A DNA stretch of 48,492 nucleotides from Candidatus Moraniibacteriota bacterium (GTDB lineage Bacteria > Patescibacteriota > Minisyncoccia > Moranbacterales > UBA1568). Position 1 is the stretch's first letter. Each line of letters starts with the position of its first letter. Location: assembly GCA_903893925.1 (NCBI GenBank), contig CAITOC010000047.1:1-48492 (forward strand). The letters run 5' to 3'. Below the pieces are notes generated by a model that saw only the letters and a list, made by a program, of their open reading frames with translations, did not search any database and had not been told where the DNA came from. Below, in pieces: positions 37,792 to 46,838 of this stretch. Made by a program: the position numbers and the translations under genes.

Positions 37792-39297
37792 CTAGTACAT
37801 GATCACCGCCACCGGCTGCAGCTTGGCGACGGGATGGACGATATCATTACGTACGACGCTTTCGATGACGGCGTCGGCGTTCTTGTAGTGGGCGCTGTCC
37901 TGTTCGATGACCTTGGATGACCGGCCGTTGTAGAGGTGCACGCCACGGGTCGAAAGTTTGGCATCGAGCTCCTCACGGCTTGTGGGCACGACGGATTCGG
38001 CTGCCACCTTCGGCTTGCCAGCCCCATGGTTGCATGAGAAGAACGAGGATTCATTGCCGTCGGTACCCACGCAGAGGTACCCATCGGTCGACATGGAGGT
38101 CGGGATGAAAGCCGGCTCGCCGGTCTCACGGAAGGTTGGATGATCGGCCATTCGGGTCGGTCCGTACGCGCGGCTCGTGCCATTGCGATGGATCCAGGCG
38201 CTCTTGCCGTAGTGCTCCTCCTCGGAGACGAGGATATGCGGCATGTCATAGACAAGTTCGAAACCGGGATCACGGCCGAGGACCTCTTTGATCGTTTCGG
38301 ACACATTGTGTGCGATGATGGCACGGTTGGCGTGGGCGAAGTTCGAGCAGGCATTTCGAGCTTCCATATACATCTTCCCATCCTCTCCGTCGCCATCGAA
38401 GGTGAAGAGTTCTTCCTTGGCACCGAAATCGAAGTCTTTGATCTTTTGGGCGATGCCGTCGATGACATGCTGGCGCTTGGTGAAGAATGTCATCCGGCCG
38501 AGCCAGGCCATGAAGGCCTGTGAAAGGTGCTCACGTTTCTTGGCGGTATACATATACATCGTATACTGGCCGAGAATGCCGGAGCCGCAATGGACCATAA
38601 ACACATATTGGCCCTTCCGTATGCCAAGTTTCTCGGCAAGTACCGGATCCGGCAGATCGGACACTTTCATGAGGTCGAGGAAATGGTTGCCGGCGGCACC
38701 GAGGATACCGGAACGGAACTTTGCGAAGAACAGGAAGAGTCGCGGGATAACCTCGTAGATTTTTTGTTTGGAAACCTCTTCGCCGAAAAAGTTTCCGCGA
38801 TCAAGGGAGTTCTCTTTCTCGTACTTCGTCTCGATGCCGAGGTACTCGACAGCCGCGCCGATGCCTTTGCGACAAATATCGACGATGACATGATAGGGGA
38901 GTATCGTGCCGAGGAGTGCCTTGGTAGGGACTTTATTGACGAGCGCCTTGAAGAGTTTGTCGATATCTTCTGGTGAAAGATCGTCCTCGGTCATATTTGT
39001 CCGGACGAGACGCATGCCACAGGCGGGATCGGTATCATTCACTTGCGGGAGGATGTGCTTTTCGGTAGCGACCGTGGTCCCGGTCGCGTTTTTACGGCCA
39101 GGTTTGGAATGGACATCGGCCATCGCGGCGATATGACGGAACAGACCGCTGTTGCTTGCGACGCTTTCCAGTTGTGAAAGCGTGCTGTCTGCTGGTAAGA
39201 GCTCGTCTTGGACATGAAAGACGACCGGCACCTTCATGCGGTCGGTCTTCATCTCGCTTTTGAAATCGGTGAGTTTCGTGAATTTTTCCTTAGACAT
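37792..39297 (-). CDS. rtcB: RtcB-family RNA ligase (divergent)
   Basis: A 501-aa protein. RtcB joins 2',3'-cyclic-phosphate or 3'-phosphate RNA ends to 5'-OH using GTP and Mn2+. Key motifs are recognisable: MADVHSKPG (family PDVH), DPACGMRLVRT (metal-binding Cys), GAAGNHFLDL (GGGNH), MVHCGSGILG (HSGSRGLG), ANRAIIAHN, SEEEHYGKSAWIHRNGT and SFFSCNHGAGK, whose His would be the guanylylated residue. Several motifs differ from the usual wording, so it is a divergent branch. The track starts at GTG 39333; ATG 39297 (MSKEKFTKL) is preferred, though no ribosome site is clear. No archease gene is nearby. It follows a nucleotidyltransferase gene after ~120 nt and has no obvious link to glycan synthesis. 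Confidence 0.87.
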   Translation of the reverse strand: MSKEKFTKLTDFKSEMKTDRMKVPVVFHVQDELLPADSTLSQLESVASNSGLFRHIAAMADVHSKPGRKNATGTTVATEKHILPQVNDTDPACGMRLVRTNMTEDDLSPEDIDKLFKALVNKVPTKALLGTILPYHVIVDICRKGIGAAVEYLGIETKYEKENSLDRGNFFGEEVSKQKIYEVIPRLFLFFAKFRSGILGAAGNHFLDLMKVSDLPDPVLAEKLGIRKGQYVFMVHCGSGILGQYTMYMYTAKKREHLSQAFMAWLGRMTFFTKRQHVIDGIAQKIKDFDFGAKEELFTFDGDGEDGKMYMEARNACSNFAHANRAIIAHNVSETIKEVLGRDPGFELVYDMPHILVSEEEHYGKSAWIHRNGTSRAYGPTRMADHPTFRETGEPAFIPTSMSTDGYLCVGTDGNESSFFSCNHGAGKPKVAAESVVPTSREELDAKLSTRGVHLYNGRSSKVIEQDSAHYKNADAVIESVVRNDIVHPVAKLQPVAVIMY

Positions 39298-39419
39298 AGG
39301 CAATATCTGCAATAACAACGGAAAGATTAACACGTTTCCGTATCAAGAATACCGTAAAAATGGCATTTTGTCATGCCTTGTCATTCGTTTCGCCATGGTA
39401 CGAGCTGACGGCCGTCATT

Positions 39420-40160
39420 TCACGTCCCTTTGGTTGAAAAGTATTTTCGGTATTCTTTCAGGAATGATTCCAAAGTGACTTTGAAATCCATTCGTTGTTG
39501 TCGATCAAGATGAAGTATATTTTTAGATGACCTCAAAGCAAGTGCCTCTTCAAGAGAAGATATGCCTTTGAAATCCGGATGGTACGACTGTAACAGCTCC
39601 GGAAACAAATTTTTATTTCCGGTGACGCCTCCGCTTAGCAGAATGGCACCACTCATATTGATAATATAGTTGCACCAGTCCTGCGGTTCACGGACGAAGA
39701 TATTTTTTACCGGGTCCGGATCGGTGGCATGAGCATACTCCGCCCGCAATTCGGATCGAAGGTCTCTCTTGAGCAGCTCATGGACCTCAGGTATATCGTC
39801 GGCGATATTTTTTCCGTAGAGCAGACGGGCACGAAGCTTCAAATCAAGGAGATCAAGATTGCCGATAAATCGAGTCGCTCGGTCATTGCCAAGAATCCTG
39901 TTTTGCAGATCCGCGATCGGTCGGACTGTGCATTTGAGAGCGACGGAGTACTTTGCAGAAAGCTTTTCGAAGTTTATATTTTTCGGCGTTCGTGTCGGAT
40001 CCGCAACAAATGCGAGCAGATCGTAGTCGCTGTATCCGTCTACGATGTCATAGGTCGCATAGCTACCGACGACAAAGAGCGATACGAGAGCGTCACTGAA
40101 AGCAGACCGTACAGATCCGATAATCTCATCTTCCATCTGGCCAATCAATTCTTTGTCCAC
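39420..40160 (-). CDS. Nucleotidyltransferase-domain protein (Pol beta superfamily)
   Basis: A 246-aa protein. The N-terminal domain has the Pol beta-type signature GSYATYDIVDGYSDYDLLAF (32-51), with D45 and D47 as metal ligands. A helical C-terminal domain follows, containing EPQDWCNYIINMSGAILLSGG. Layout and length resemble aminoglycoside/MNT-type nucleotidyltransferases or standalone NTases that modify small molecules or proteins. The target is unknown. Track start GTG 40160; ATG 40136 (MEDEIIGS) is an alternative. A 42-nt gap separates it from the ACT-like gene upstream. Confidence 0.75.
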   Translation of the reverse strand: MDKELIGQMEDEIIGSVRSAFSDALVSLFVVGSYATYDIVDGYSDYDLLAFVADPTRTPKNINFEKLSAKYSVALKCTVRPIADLQNRILGNDRATRFIGNLDLLDLKLRARLLYGKNIADDIPEVHELLKRDLRSELRAEYAHATDPDPVKNIFVREPQDWCNYIINMSGAILLSGGVTGNKNLFPELLQSYHPDFKGISSLEEALALRSSKNILHLDRQQRMDFKVTLESFLKEYRKYFSTKGT

Positions 40161-40202
40161 AGTGAAAAAGAAAATTCGCGAAACGATTTTTGCTGACCCA
40201 GG

Positions 40203-40472
40203 CTAGTCCAAAATGCTCGTCTTGGCGACAATGCCGTAGAGGGTGTCGAGCTCGTCGGTAAGCGTATTGATGTCCGCAGCAGTACCTTCAACTATGACGG
40301 TAATGAGTCCGCCGTAGGGCGTGATACCGGCGCGTTCCAGGTGTACACCGAGCCGAGCGATGATGCGGTCGCCGTGGCGAGTCAGGATGTCATTAACTTC
40401 CTTGGCATGAGTTCCTCGTTCCTTCACGAGGATCGATACCGTCGCGATGTGGACCTTTTGTTCTTCTATCAT
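40203..40472 (-). CDS. Small ACT-like regulator (TM1266-type)
   Basis: An 89-aa protein with an alternating beta-alpha-beta pattern. It opens KVHIATVSILVKERGTHAKE, has DRIIARLGVHLERAGI mid-protein, GGLITVIVEGTAADINTLTD, and ends YGIVAKTSIL. This fits the ACT-like fold of the TM1266 family, often annotated as an iron-only hydrogenase system regulator. No hydrogenase or maturation genes are in the window, so that name may mislead. It starts 2 nt after the Nudix stop on the same strand, so probably co-translated. Fold assignment is reasonable, ligand unknown. Confidence 0.6.
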   Translation of the reverse strand: MIEEQKVHIATVSILVKERGTHAKEVNDILTRHGDRIIARLGVHLERAGITPYGGLITVIVEGTAADINTLTDELDTLYGIVAKTSILD

Positions 40473-40474
40473 AC

Positions 40475-41065
40475 TTATTTTGTTATGTATTTACCTAAAA
40501 ATGAGTCGTCTGTATTTGACTGGAGTCGTTTCCGAATTTCTGAAAATGCGCGTTCCCAGTACCCCTCGCCCTCAAAGGAAAATAACTCTGGTCGTTCCCG
40601 ATACGATGCTTCCAACTGATCGATGGTGACATATTTTGCTTCGCTGACCTCGGACTCCTGAAGCACGACATTTTCAATGTTCATGCGATGTTTGATGAAA
40701 TAGATATATTTGAATTCAGCATTTCTGATTCCATTCGGATACCGTATGAGAGCGCTCGATAACAGGGGTTCCCCAAGTTGAGTTTCATGAAGGTGTATCC
40801 CGATTTCCTCATCTGTTTCCCGGATGACAGTCGATGAGATCGATTCTCCGGCAGTAACGTGGCCCGCAGCCGCAGGACTCCATCGATTCGGGTTTACGTC
40901 CTTGTCCGCGTTTCGAAGTTGTAACAGTACGAGTCCTTCATTGTCAAAGAGGAAAATATGTACGGTTCGGTGCCAGAGTCCGTCACGATGTGCCTCACTC
41001 TTCATTCTCGTGATGCCGAGTGCCGTATTGTTCTCGTCGTAGATGTCGATCAGTTCGTCGGCCAT
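40475..41065 (-). CDS. Nudix hydrolase (YfcD/IDI-like)
   Basis: A 196-aa protein with a complete Nudix box, GHVTAGESISSTVIRETDEE (68-87) followed by IGI. The G-x5-E-x7-RE-x2-EE spacing is met. The N-terminus (DELIDIYDENNTALGITRMK ... HRDGLWHRTVHIFLF) is like YfcD and type-1 isopentenyl-diphosphate isomerase-type Nudix proteins. It would hydrolyse a nucleoside-diphosphate-linked compound. ATG 41065 is 8 nt after the stop of the upstream GT4 gene. Substrate not determinable. A link to polyprenyl metabolism is possible, but this is only suggested by the IDI-like N-terminus. Confidence 0.82.
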   Translation of the reverse strand: MADELIDIYDENNTALGITRMKSEAHRDGLWHRTVHIFLFDNEGLVLLQLRNADKDVNPNRWSPAAAGHVTAGESISSTVIRETDEEIGIHLHETQLGEPLLSSALIRYPNGIRNAEFKYIYFIKHRMNIENVVLQESEVSEAKYVTIDQLEASYRERPELFSFEGEGYWERAFSEIRKRLQSNTDDSFLGKYITK

Positions 41066-41073
41066 ACATTTCG

Positions 41074-42195
41074 TTATATGATTTCATATACTTCCGCATA
41101 GCGTTGCGCCGTGATGCGCAGGTCGAAGTTTCGTTCGACGTATGTTCGCGCGGAACGACCCATCTCGGCGAGCTTCTCGCGATCTTTTTCAAGACCGTCG
41201 ACCGCGGCGAGGAACGAGTCACCGTCTCCTCGGGGGACCGTGACGGAAATCGAATCATTCGAGAACTCGCTGAAGAGAGGGATGTCCGAGAGAATGACCG
41301 GCTTGCCGCAGGCGTAGGCCTCGATGATGATGAGTGGCACGTCGAACTTGCCCTTCATGTCGACGACCGGGAACGCGATGACATCGGAGAGGTTGTACAC
41401 GCCGGGCATGTCCGCGAACGTGTCGGAGCAGTAGAATCGGTCCTCAAGTCCGGCTTCCGCGAACTTTCGCATGACGTCTCGTTTTTTCTCCTTGTCGGAC
41501 TCGTTCTTGAGACGGACGGCCCAAAAAAACCTGACGGGCGAATCGGGATAATCGCGATGATAGCGGATAATCGCGTCGGCTAGCATATCGGTCGCACCGA
41601 GTCGGGCATATTCGCCGATATAGGATACGATGAAATCACCCTCCTTGAAATCGAACCGTTTCAGCAAGGCGGGATCTTTCGGTTGCGGACTGAAATGGGT
41701 CAGATCGATACCGGGATAGATGCGTTCCACACCGGAAAAGCCCATCGTCTCGAGTCGGGCCTTCGATCGGTCGGTATAGGTGACGATCCGGTCTGCGAAC
41801 AACATCTTTTTCAGATCCGTCTCGGAATAGAGATCCTCACGCAAGGTAGCGACGGTCTGTATGGTTTTGCCACGCGTCGGCTTGAGAAATGATTTTATCG
41901 CGAAGGCATTGAGTTTCGCCGGGGTGAAGAGATAGTGCGTGATATCGAAGCGACCGCGGAATCGGAACAGGGCGAAGAAGAGCTGTATTTTGGACAGCCA
42001 ATTGAAATCTCCGGAACTGAAAACCGGTTCCTGTACGATCGATTCCGAGAGGTCGTCCAGATGGCCATGAGTCAAGATGGAGATCGGGAGCGTGGGAAGT
42101 GACTTGGCCAGGAAATAGGCGAAAATTTTGGATGCTTCGTCCCATGGGGGACAGAGCGGTCTGGTCACGAGAAGGATTCTTTTCTTGTTGATCAT
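41074..42195 (-). CDS. GT4 family glycosyltransferase
   Basis: A 373-aa GT-B protein. It opens MINKKRILLVTRPLCPPWDE. The C-terminal Rossmann domain includes VSYIGEYARLGATDML, FYCSDTFADMPGVYNLSDV and DVPLIIIEAYACGKPVILSD, the donor-binding Glu region. A GT4 enzyme acting on the cytosolic side is likely, though the first domain is atypical (SKIFAYFLAKSLPTLP). The track starts at TTG 42210; ATG 42195 is preferred. It lies 80 nt downstream of the small membrane protein gene on the same strand. Donor and acceptor unknown. Confidence 0.85.
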   Translation of the reverse strand: MINKKRILLVTRPLCPPWDEASKIFAYFLAKSLPTLPISILTHGHLDDLSESIVQEPVFSSGDFNWLSKIQLFFALFRFRGRFDITHYLFTPAKLNAFAIKSFLKPTRGKTIQTVATLREDLYSETDLKKMLFADRIVTYTDRSKARLETMGFSGVERIYPGIDLTHFSPQPKDPALLKRFDFKEGDFIVSYIGEYARLGATDMLADAIIRYHRDYPDSPVRFFWAVRLKNESDKEKKRDVMRKFAEAGLEDRFYCSDTFADMPGVYNLSDVIAFPVVDMKGKFDVPLIIIEAYACGKPVILSDIPLFSEFSNDSISVTVPRGDGDSFLAAVDGLEKDREKLAEMGRSARTYVERNFDLRITAQRYAEVYEII

Positions 42196-42275
42196 AGGAA
42201 ATTCATTCAAATCGGTTTTTCAGCTCTTTCATGTTCCGTATTTCGTCTTTTGCAATTCTCAATTCTTATTTCCAT

Positions 42276-42701
42276 CTATCGCTCCCGATAAATCTCTTTT
42301 TTCGTGCCGTCATCGGCGGAGACGGAAATGGTCGTGCGGCCTGGATCGGCCGGAATGGCCAATCGTACCGTTTCGCTTTGTCCTTTGCTAAGCGAGATGG
42401 GTGCAGTATTGAGCTCGGTGTCGTCGTGGGAAACGGTATAGGTGAATCGCGTAATGGAGGAGTGGTTGTCAATCGTGAAATCGGATGATGATGGATCTCG
42501 GGTCTCGAAGGAAAGCGTCCACCAGTTCTTCCCGAGATTCGGATCGAGGTCACGGTCTATCCGGACAAAAAGCACTCCGGAAGCGATAGCGAAGAAAAAG
42601 AGTACTATCAAAACCGTCGGGATATCTCCCGTAGCGCGTCTTTGTATGCCGGCAAGCGGTCGCTCGGATTTTTTTTCGACGGTCTTAGCGGTTTCGTTCA
42701 T
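42276..42701 (-). CDS. Small single-pass membrane protein with extracytoplasmic beta domain
   Basis: A 141-aa protein with a charged N-terminus, one helix (IPTVLIVLFFFAIASGVLFV, about residues 26-45) and a C-terminal beta-sandwich-like part (TRFTYTVSHDDTELNTAPI, GQSETVRLAIP, GRTTISVSADD) that looks Ig/CARDB-like. No enzyme motif. The track starts at 42833 inside the neighbouring gene; ATG 42701 (MNETAKTVEKK) overlaps that gene's stop by 17 nt and is preferred. Tight coupling to the large GT-C-like gene suggests an accessory subunit (inference). Confidence 0.65.
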   Translation of the reverse strand: MNETAKTVEKKSERPLAGIQRRATGDIPTVLIVLFFFAIASGVLFVRIDRDLDPNLGKNWWTLSFETRDPSSSDFTIDNHSSITRFTYTVSHDDTELNTAPISLSKGQSETVRLAIPADPGRTTISVSADDGTKKEIYRER

Positions 42702-44664
42702 AGATTTGGATGGTCGTTCCGGAATAAATGCGCGAGAAGTCGTGGGAACTCTCGAATTGTGCGGCGTCGAAGGCCGGGTTGACCGCCAGGAGATTGACAC
42801 CGACTTCGTCGAAACACGCGCGTCCTCCGTCAAGGTTTGGCATGGAAATCATCCGAAGCGTGCACTGTTCACGAGGATTCGTCTCGTCCACGTAGCGCTT
42901 GAACAGTCCGCGGGAAAGCGGATAGGCATATCCGCGCATGAAAGAGAGCTTCATCCAGGAATCCGCAGCGAGGTAGTTATGGTCTTTCAAGAAGAGATCG
43001 CCTGGTTCGGTCCGGTCGGCGAGGTATCGCGAGGCGGTGAAGACCTCGACAGCATCCTGTGCTTTCCCGGTGGAATTCGGAAGGGATGACTGGTTGTCCT
43101 GCGAACCGTTCCATGTCGCGAAAGAGAAAAGGATAAGTGCGGCGAAGAGGAAGATATTTCCTGGGAGGAACACGCTGCCAGGCTTTCCATCGGTCTTGCG
43201 GAATATGAGTGGGAACGTGGCGAGGAAGAGGCCTGCAAGGACAGAAAACGGAAAGGAAAGATAAGTCCCGATGCGGTCCGACGGAATATTGAGAAAGAGC
43301 CAGGTCGGACGGAGCGCCATGACGAGCAGAATGCCACCCCATCCGAGAACGAACGGGAAAGCAGGGGAACGACGTATCGGACGGATCGAAACGGCAATCA
43401 ACAGTGCAGCGAGGCCGAGTGCCATACGGGCGGGGCCTGTCGAGGAGGATGTTTGCAGGAAGGAGAGTCCGGTCCGGGTCGCTTTGACTGCGGTACCGAC
43501 GGCGGTCGTCACGGCGTTCGTCTCGATATAGGTCGGTTTGGCGACAAGAAAGAAAAACGCCGCGGCGAATCCGAGCGCGAGGAGCGGATATGGGGAAAGG
43601 ACGAGCCTTCCGATCTTTTGGGCCAGGCCCGGAAGCTGTCGGAAAGAAATCGCGATGAGTGAAAGGAATATGCCGGCGATGATGAAGACGAGAACAAATG
43701 TCGAGAGGTGATGCGTATAGGCGAGCGTGAGTGAGATGAGGATACCGAGTCCGAGGAAACGCGAGTCTTCTTCTATGAATGCGCGGAGGAGGGAAAGGAG
43801 AACGAGCGGAATCATCAGGTTTCCGAAGAGATTTCCGACAACGCCACCCGAGACGAATTTCGCTTCGGGAGAAGAAAGCGCAAACAGCGGTCCGGCAAAG
43901 AACAGCACGGCGAGGCCTACGGACACCGGAGAAATCGGTTCTTTGGGAAACAGGAACGAGCCAAGTCGGACGGCGAGGATGAAGGTCGAGATGACGGAGA
44001 GGATATTTATCAGGAGGAGGAAGGAGATCGGGAACCCCGAAATAAACGACACGCCGGAAAGGGTAGCGATCGCGGCGAAGGGAAGATGCTCGCCGATGAT
44101 GAAGTCGGAAATGGGCTCGGGACCCGAAAGGGCGGACTGTCCGTTTCCGACATCGATGATTTCGCGCTTGGAATAATCAGGAAGACGGCCCGTATCGGTG
44201 ATGACCTTGGACCAGTACATGTGATGTCCGAGATCGGTGGCCGTCGGGAGACCGATGTCCGCAAGGTAGAGGGTCTTGAGAAAAATCGTCAAGCCGATCA
44301 GTAGGAGAAACAACGCCCGCTCAGTCGGTGAGAATCGGATCTCTCTGTGACCGACAGCAACGGATGCCTTTTCTCTCGGGCGTCTCCATGTCTCTGGTGC
44401 GTAGCGTCCGTATGCCTGTCGAAGCAGTACGGATGTGATTGGAATGGCGAAGAATGATACGAAAAGGAACGGCGCGGAGAGTATCACGCCGGCCTTTCCG
44501 AGCGCGATCATCGAGAAGTCGAGCGATCCGATGCCGAGTACGAACGAGAACACGAACCGTTCGAGCGATAAAACCTCGAATGATCGACCGAATAATCCCC
44601 GAAACAGGATGTATCCGGAGAGAGGAATGCAACTTGCGATGAGAAGAAAGAGGAGAAACATCAT
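42685..44664 (-). CDS. Large polytopic membrane protein, probable GT-C glycosyltransferase
   Basis: A 659-aa protein with about 13 hydrophobic helices and a soluble C-terminal part (VEVFTASRYLADRTEPGDLF onward). An exoplasmic loop after the helix around residue 125-140 reads TATDLGHHMYWSKVITDTG, where an Asp and two His could form a catalytic or metal site like the first acidic loop of GT-C enzymes. A second acidic stretch (SGPEPISDFIIGEHLPF) follows. It lacks the WWDYG motif of STT3/PglB oligosaccharyltransferases. No named family is assigned. It is in the minus-strand operon between a GT4 gene and the small membrane protein it overlaps. Confidence 0.6.
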   Translation of the reverse strand: MMFLLFLLIASCIPLSGYILFRGLFGRSFEVLSLERFVFSFVLGIGSLDFSMIALGKAGVILSAPFLFVSFFAIPITSVLLRQAYGRYAPETWRRPREKASVAVGHREIRFSPTERALFLLLIGLTIFLKTLYLADIGLPTATDLGHHMYWSKVITDTGRLPDYSKREIIDVGNGQSALSGPEPISDFIIGEHLPFAAIATLSGVSFISGFPISFLLLINILSVISTFILAVRLGSFLFPKEPISPVSVGLAVLFFAGPLFALSSPEAKFVSGGVVGNLFGNLMIPLVLLSLLRAFIEEDSRFLGLGILISLTLAYTHHLSTFVLVFIIAGIFLSLIAISFRQLPGLAQKIGRLVLSPYPLLALGFAAAFFFLVAKPTYIETNAVTTAVGTAVKATRTGLSFLQTSSSTGPARMALGLAALLIAVSIRPIRRSPAFPFVLGWGGILLVMALRPTWLFLNIPSDRIGTYLSFPFSVLAGLFLATFPLIFRKTDGKPGSVFLPGNIFLFAALILFSFATWNGSQDNQSSLPNSTGKAQDAVEVFTASRYLADRTEPGDLFLKDHNYLAADSWMKLSFMRGYAYPLSRGLFKRYVDETNPREQCTLRMISMPNLDGGRACFDEVGVNLLAVNPAFDAAQFESSHDFSRIYSGTTIQIYERNR

Positions 44665-44704
44665 ACGGACAGTATACGGGAAAGCATGCGGAATTCCAAC
44701 CAGG

Positions 44705-45820
44705 TCAGCGGGAGAGGTCGGCTTCGAGGGTTTCGACGTAGCGGTCCGAGAGAGTGCTCCACAGATAGTGTTTTTGGGCGAAATCCTTCGCTTTGACGCC
44801 TTCAGTCGTACGAAGAGACGGATTTCCGATCATCCGGACAATCTCGTCGACAAAGGCATCTGCATTTCCGGGATCAAGAAGGAAACCGTTTTCTCCCGGC
44901 TGTATCGCCTCGGTCAGTCCCTCGAGGTCGGAAGCGATGACAGAAAGTCCGCAGGCGTTCGCTTCGATCACATTGATACCGAATCCTTCCATCGTGCCGG
45001 GGACCTTGATGTTCGGCGACACGGCCAGGTCTGCATTGTTGAGGAGCGTGAGGATGTCTGGTCGGGAAAGATTTTTCAGGAGCCTCACATTTCCTTCGAG
45101 ACCGAGTTCCGAGACGGCTCGTTCGCAGAGCGGGAAGTAATCTTCATCGCCAGCGGTGTTGGCGGAGACGACCGCTCCGGCTGCGACGAAAAAAACTTCG
45201 TCCGGCAGACGTGGCACGACGTTTCGGATGAACCATTCGACGCCCTTATGCTTCACATATCGGCCTATCCGAACGATGACGAAGTGCTTTGACGATTCGA
45301 TGCCGAGGAGCGCGTCGAGCGCGACACGGTCGTGCGGGACGACAAGTGCGTCCGGATCGATACCGTTTTGGATGACCGTTATGCGTTCCGGGTCGATGCC
45401 GGCGAAAACGGCTTCTTGTTTCGTGAATGAACTGACGGCGAAAATCCGATCCATCGATTTCAGGGAAGGTAGGTTCAGTCCGGCATAGAGACGAGAAAGG
45501 AAGCTATGCTTCGATCCGTATGTGAGGTCGAGACCGTGGACGACGCAGGCGGTCAGTATTTTGGGACGGAACCATGAGAGGACGAATGCGATCGGCGCCA
45601 GCACTCCGTCTCCGATGAGTATGACGTCGTTCCGATACAGTCCAAAGAGTGCTTTGATGAATGCATACGGGAGGAAAAGTGGAAGAAATCCCTTGCCACG
45701 ACGGTTCGCGATGAGTGTCAGGTCGGTCTTCTTGCCGAGCCAGAACGCGAGGTCGCGATTGTGATTCTCGATGCCACCTATGATCGGCGGGTAGGCGCGC
45801 GAGATGAAGAGTATTCTCAT
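44705..45820 (-). CDS. GT4 family glycosyltransferase
   Basis: A 371-aa GT-B enzyme. It opens MRILFISRAYPPIIGGIENH, a textbook GT4 start. Then DRIFAVSSFTKQE, VIQNGIDPDAL, RIGRYVKHKGVEWFIR and MEGFGINVIEANACGLSVIA, the E-x7-E donor motif. It acts on the cytosolic face on a lipid-linked acceptor. The track starts at GTG 45832, which overlaps the upstream stop (GTGA); ATG 45820 is the natural start of the domain and has GTGAG upstream. Translationally coupled to the GT2 gene above. Sugar unknown. Confidence 0.9.
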   Translation of the reverse strand: MRILFISRAYPPIIGGIENHNRDLAFWLGKKTDLTLIANRRGKGFLPLFLPYAFIKALFGLYRNDVILIGDGVLAPIAFVLSWFRPKILTACVVHGLDLTYGSKHSFLSRLYAGLNLPSLKSMDRIFAVSSFTKQEAVFAGIDPERITVIQNGIDPDALVVPHDRVALDALLGIESSKHFVIVRIGRYVKHKGVEWFIRNVVPRLPDEVFFVAAGAVVSANTAGDEDYFPLCERAVSELGLEGNVRLLKNLSRPDILTLLNNADLAVSPNIKVPGTMEGFGINVIEANACGLSVIASDLEGLTEAIQPGENGFLLDPGNADAFVDEIVRMIGNPSLRTTEGVKAKDFAQKHYLWSTLSDRYVETLEADLSR

Positions 45821-45828
45821 AATTTCGC

Positions 45829-46815
45829 TCACTTTCCTTTGTAGAGTCGCTTTTTGGTGAGGTACAGCTGTTCCTCAACCAGAAGTCTGCTGGATCTCAC
45901 CATATCGGCGAGCAACGCGAAGACGACGAACTGTAAGCCGACGACAAAAAAAATCGCGGAAAAGGAGAGGTAATTCCGATACGGAGATATTTTGAAATCC
46001 CGAAAATAAAAGAAAAGGAAGATGACAAAAAGGATGATTGAAAGACCGATCATGAACAGTCCTGGAATGCCGAAAAATTTCATGGGTCGGACATCGCGAA
46101 CCGCCTTCAGTATTATCTTGAAACCGTTCGATACGAATTTCGAAACCGACTTCGTGATTTTCGGTTTCCGGTCCGAATGATAGGTGACATTGATCGGAAT
46201 CCAGTGGAGCTTGAGATTCTTCCCTATCGCGTCGATGATCGTTTCCTGCGTATACGTGAAATTCACATTGACGAGATTGAGCCGTAAGAGCGTCTCGCGA
46301 CTATGCGCACGAAATCCGCAAGTGAGATCGTTGGTTTTCGTATTCAGAAAGAAACCGACCATCGAAGCGGCAAACCGATTCAGGAAACTGCGAATCCACG
46401 GAATGTCTTTCGCGGTGATGTTTCCGAAGCGATTTGCTATGGTCATATCACATGTTCCTTCGACCACCGGCTGAAGAAGTTCCGGAATATCCTTCGGGTC
46501 GAACTGCCCGTCGGCATCGATGTTAACCATGAAATCCGCGCCGTTCTCCAAGGAACTTTCGACGGCACGTTTGAATGCGTATGCGAGCTTCCTATTTTGC
46601 TTGTAAGAAATGATGATATCGGCACCAGCTTCCTTGGCACGGATTGCAGTCGAATCGGTAGAGCCGTCATCAACGACCTGTATCAGCTTTTCAGTAAGAA
46701 TATTTCCCGATCCGTTCCGATAAAAATCGGCCTCGAAACTTTTTCTTATCCGACCGATGGTTTCTGCAATCTTTTCTTCCTCGTTGTAGGCGGGGATATT
46801 TACGATGAGTTTCAT
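45829..46815 (-). CDS. GT2 glycosyltransferase with two C-terminal TM helices (DPM1/ArnC-like)
   Basis: A 328-aa enzyme. The GT-A domain opens KLIVNIPAYNEEEKI, then VVDDGSTDSTA, the DXD-type VNIDADGQFDP, TIANRFGN and DLTCGFRAHSRE. Two helices close the protein (FFGIPGLFMIGLSIILFVIF and YLSFSAIFFVVGLQFVVFAL). This is the layout of polyprenyl-P-sugar synthases, a second donor maker beside those at 460 and 1951. The N-terminal domain carries a short insertion (FEADFYRNGSGNILTEKL). ATG 46815 is clear. It overlaps the GT4 gene downstream and follows the small Cys-rich gene after 23 nt. Confidence 0.88.
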   Translation of the reverse strand: MKLIVNIPAYNEEEKIAETIGRIRKSFEADFYRNGSGNILTEKLIQVVDDGSTDSTAIRAKEAGADIIISYKQNRKLAYAFKRAVESSLENGADFMVNIDADGQFDPKDIPELLQPVVEGTCDMTIANRFGNITAKDIPWIRSFLNRFAASMVGFFLNTKTNDLTCGFRAHSRETLLRLNLVNVNFTYTQETIIDAIGKNLKLHWIPINVTYHSDRKPKITKSVSKFVSNGFKIILKAVRDVRPMKFFGIPGLFMIGLSIILFVIFLFFYFRDFKISPYRNYLSFSAIFFVVGLQFVVFALLADMVRSSRLLVEEQLYLTKKRLYKGK

Positions 46816-46838
46816 ATCGTGCGGATGTTAGCGGCGAG

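Noticed and set aside
40203-40472. Evidence for an iron hydrogenase system
   Set aside because: Only the TM1266-like protein is present; no hydrogenase, HydE, HydF or HydG genes are in the window.
42685-44664. STT3/PglB-type oligosaccharyltransferase
   Set aside because: GT-C-like topology, but no WWDYG motif or DK/MI-type motif was found, so only a general GT-C call is made.
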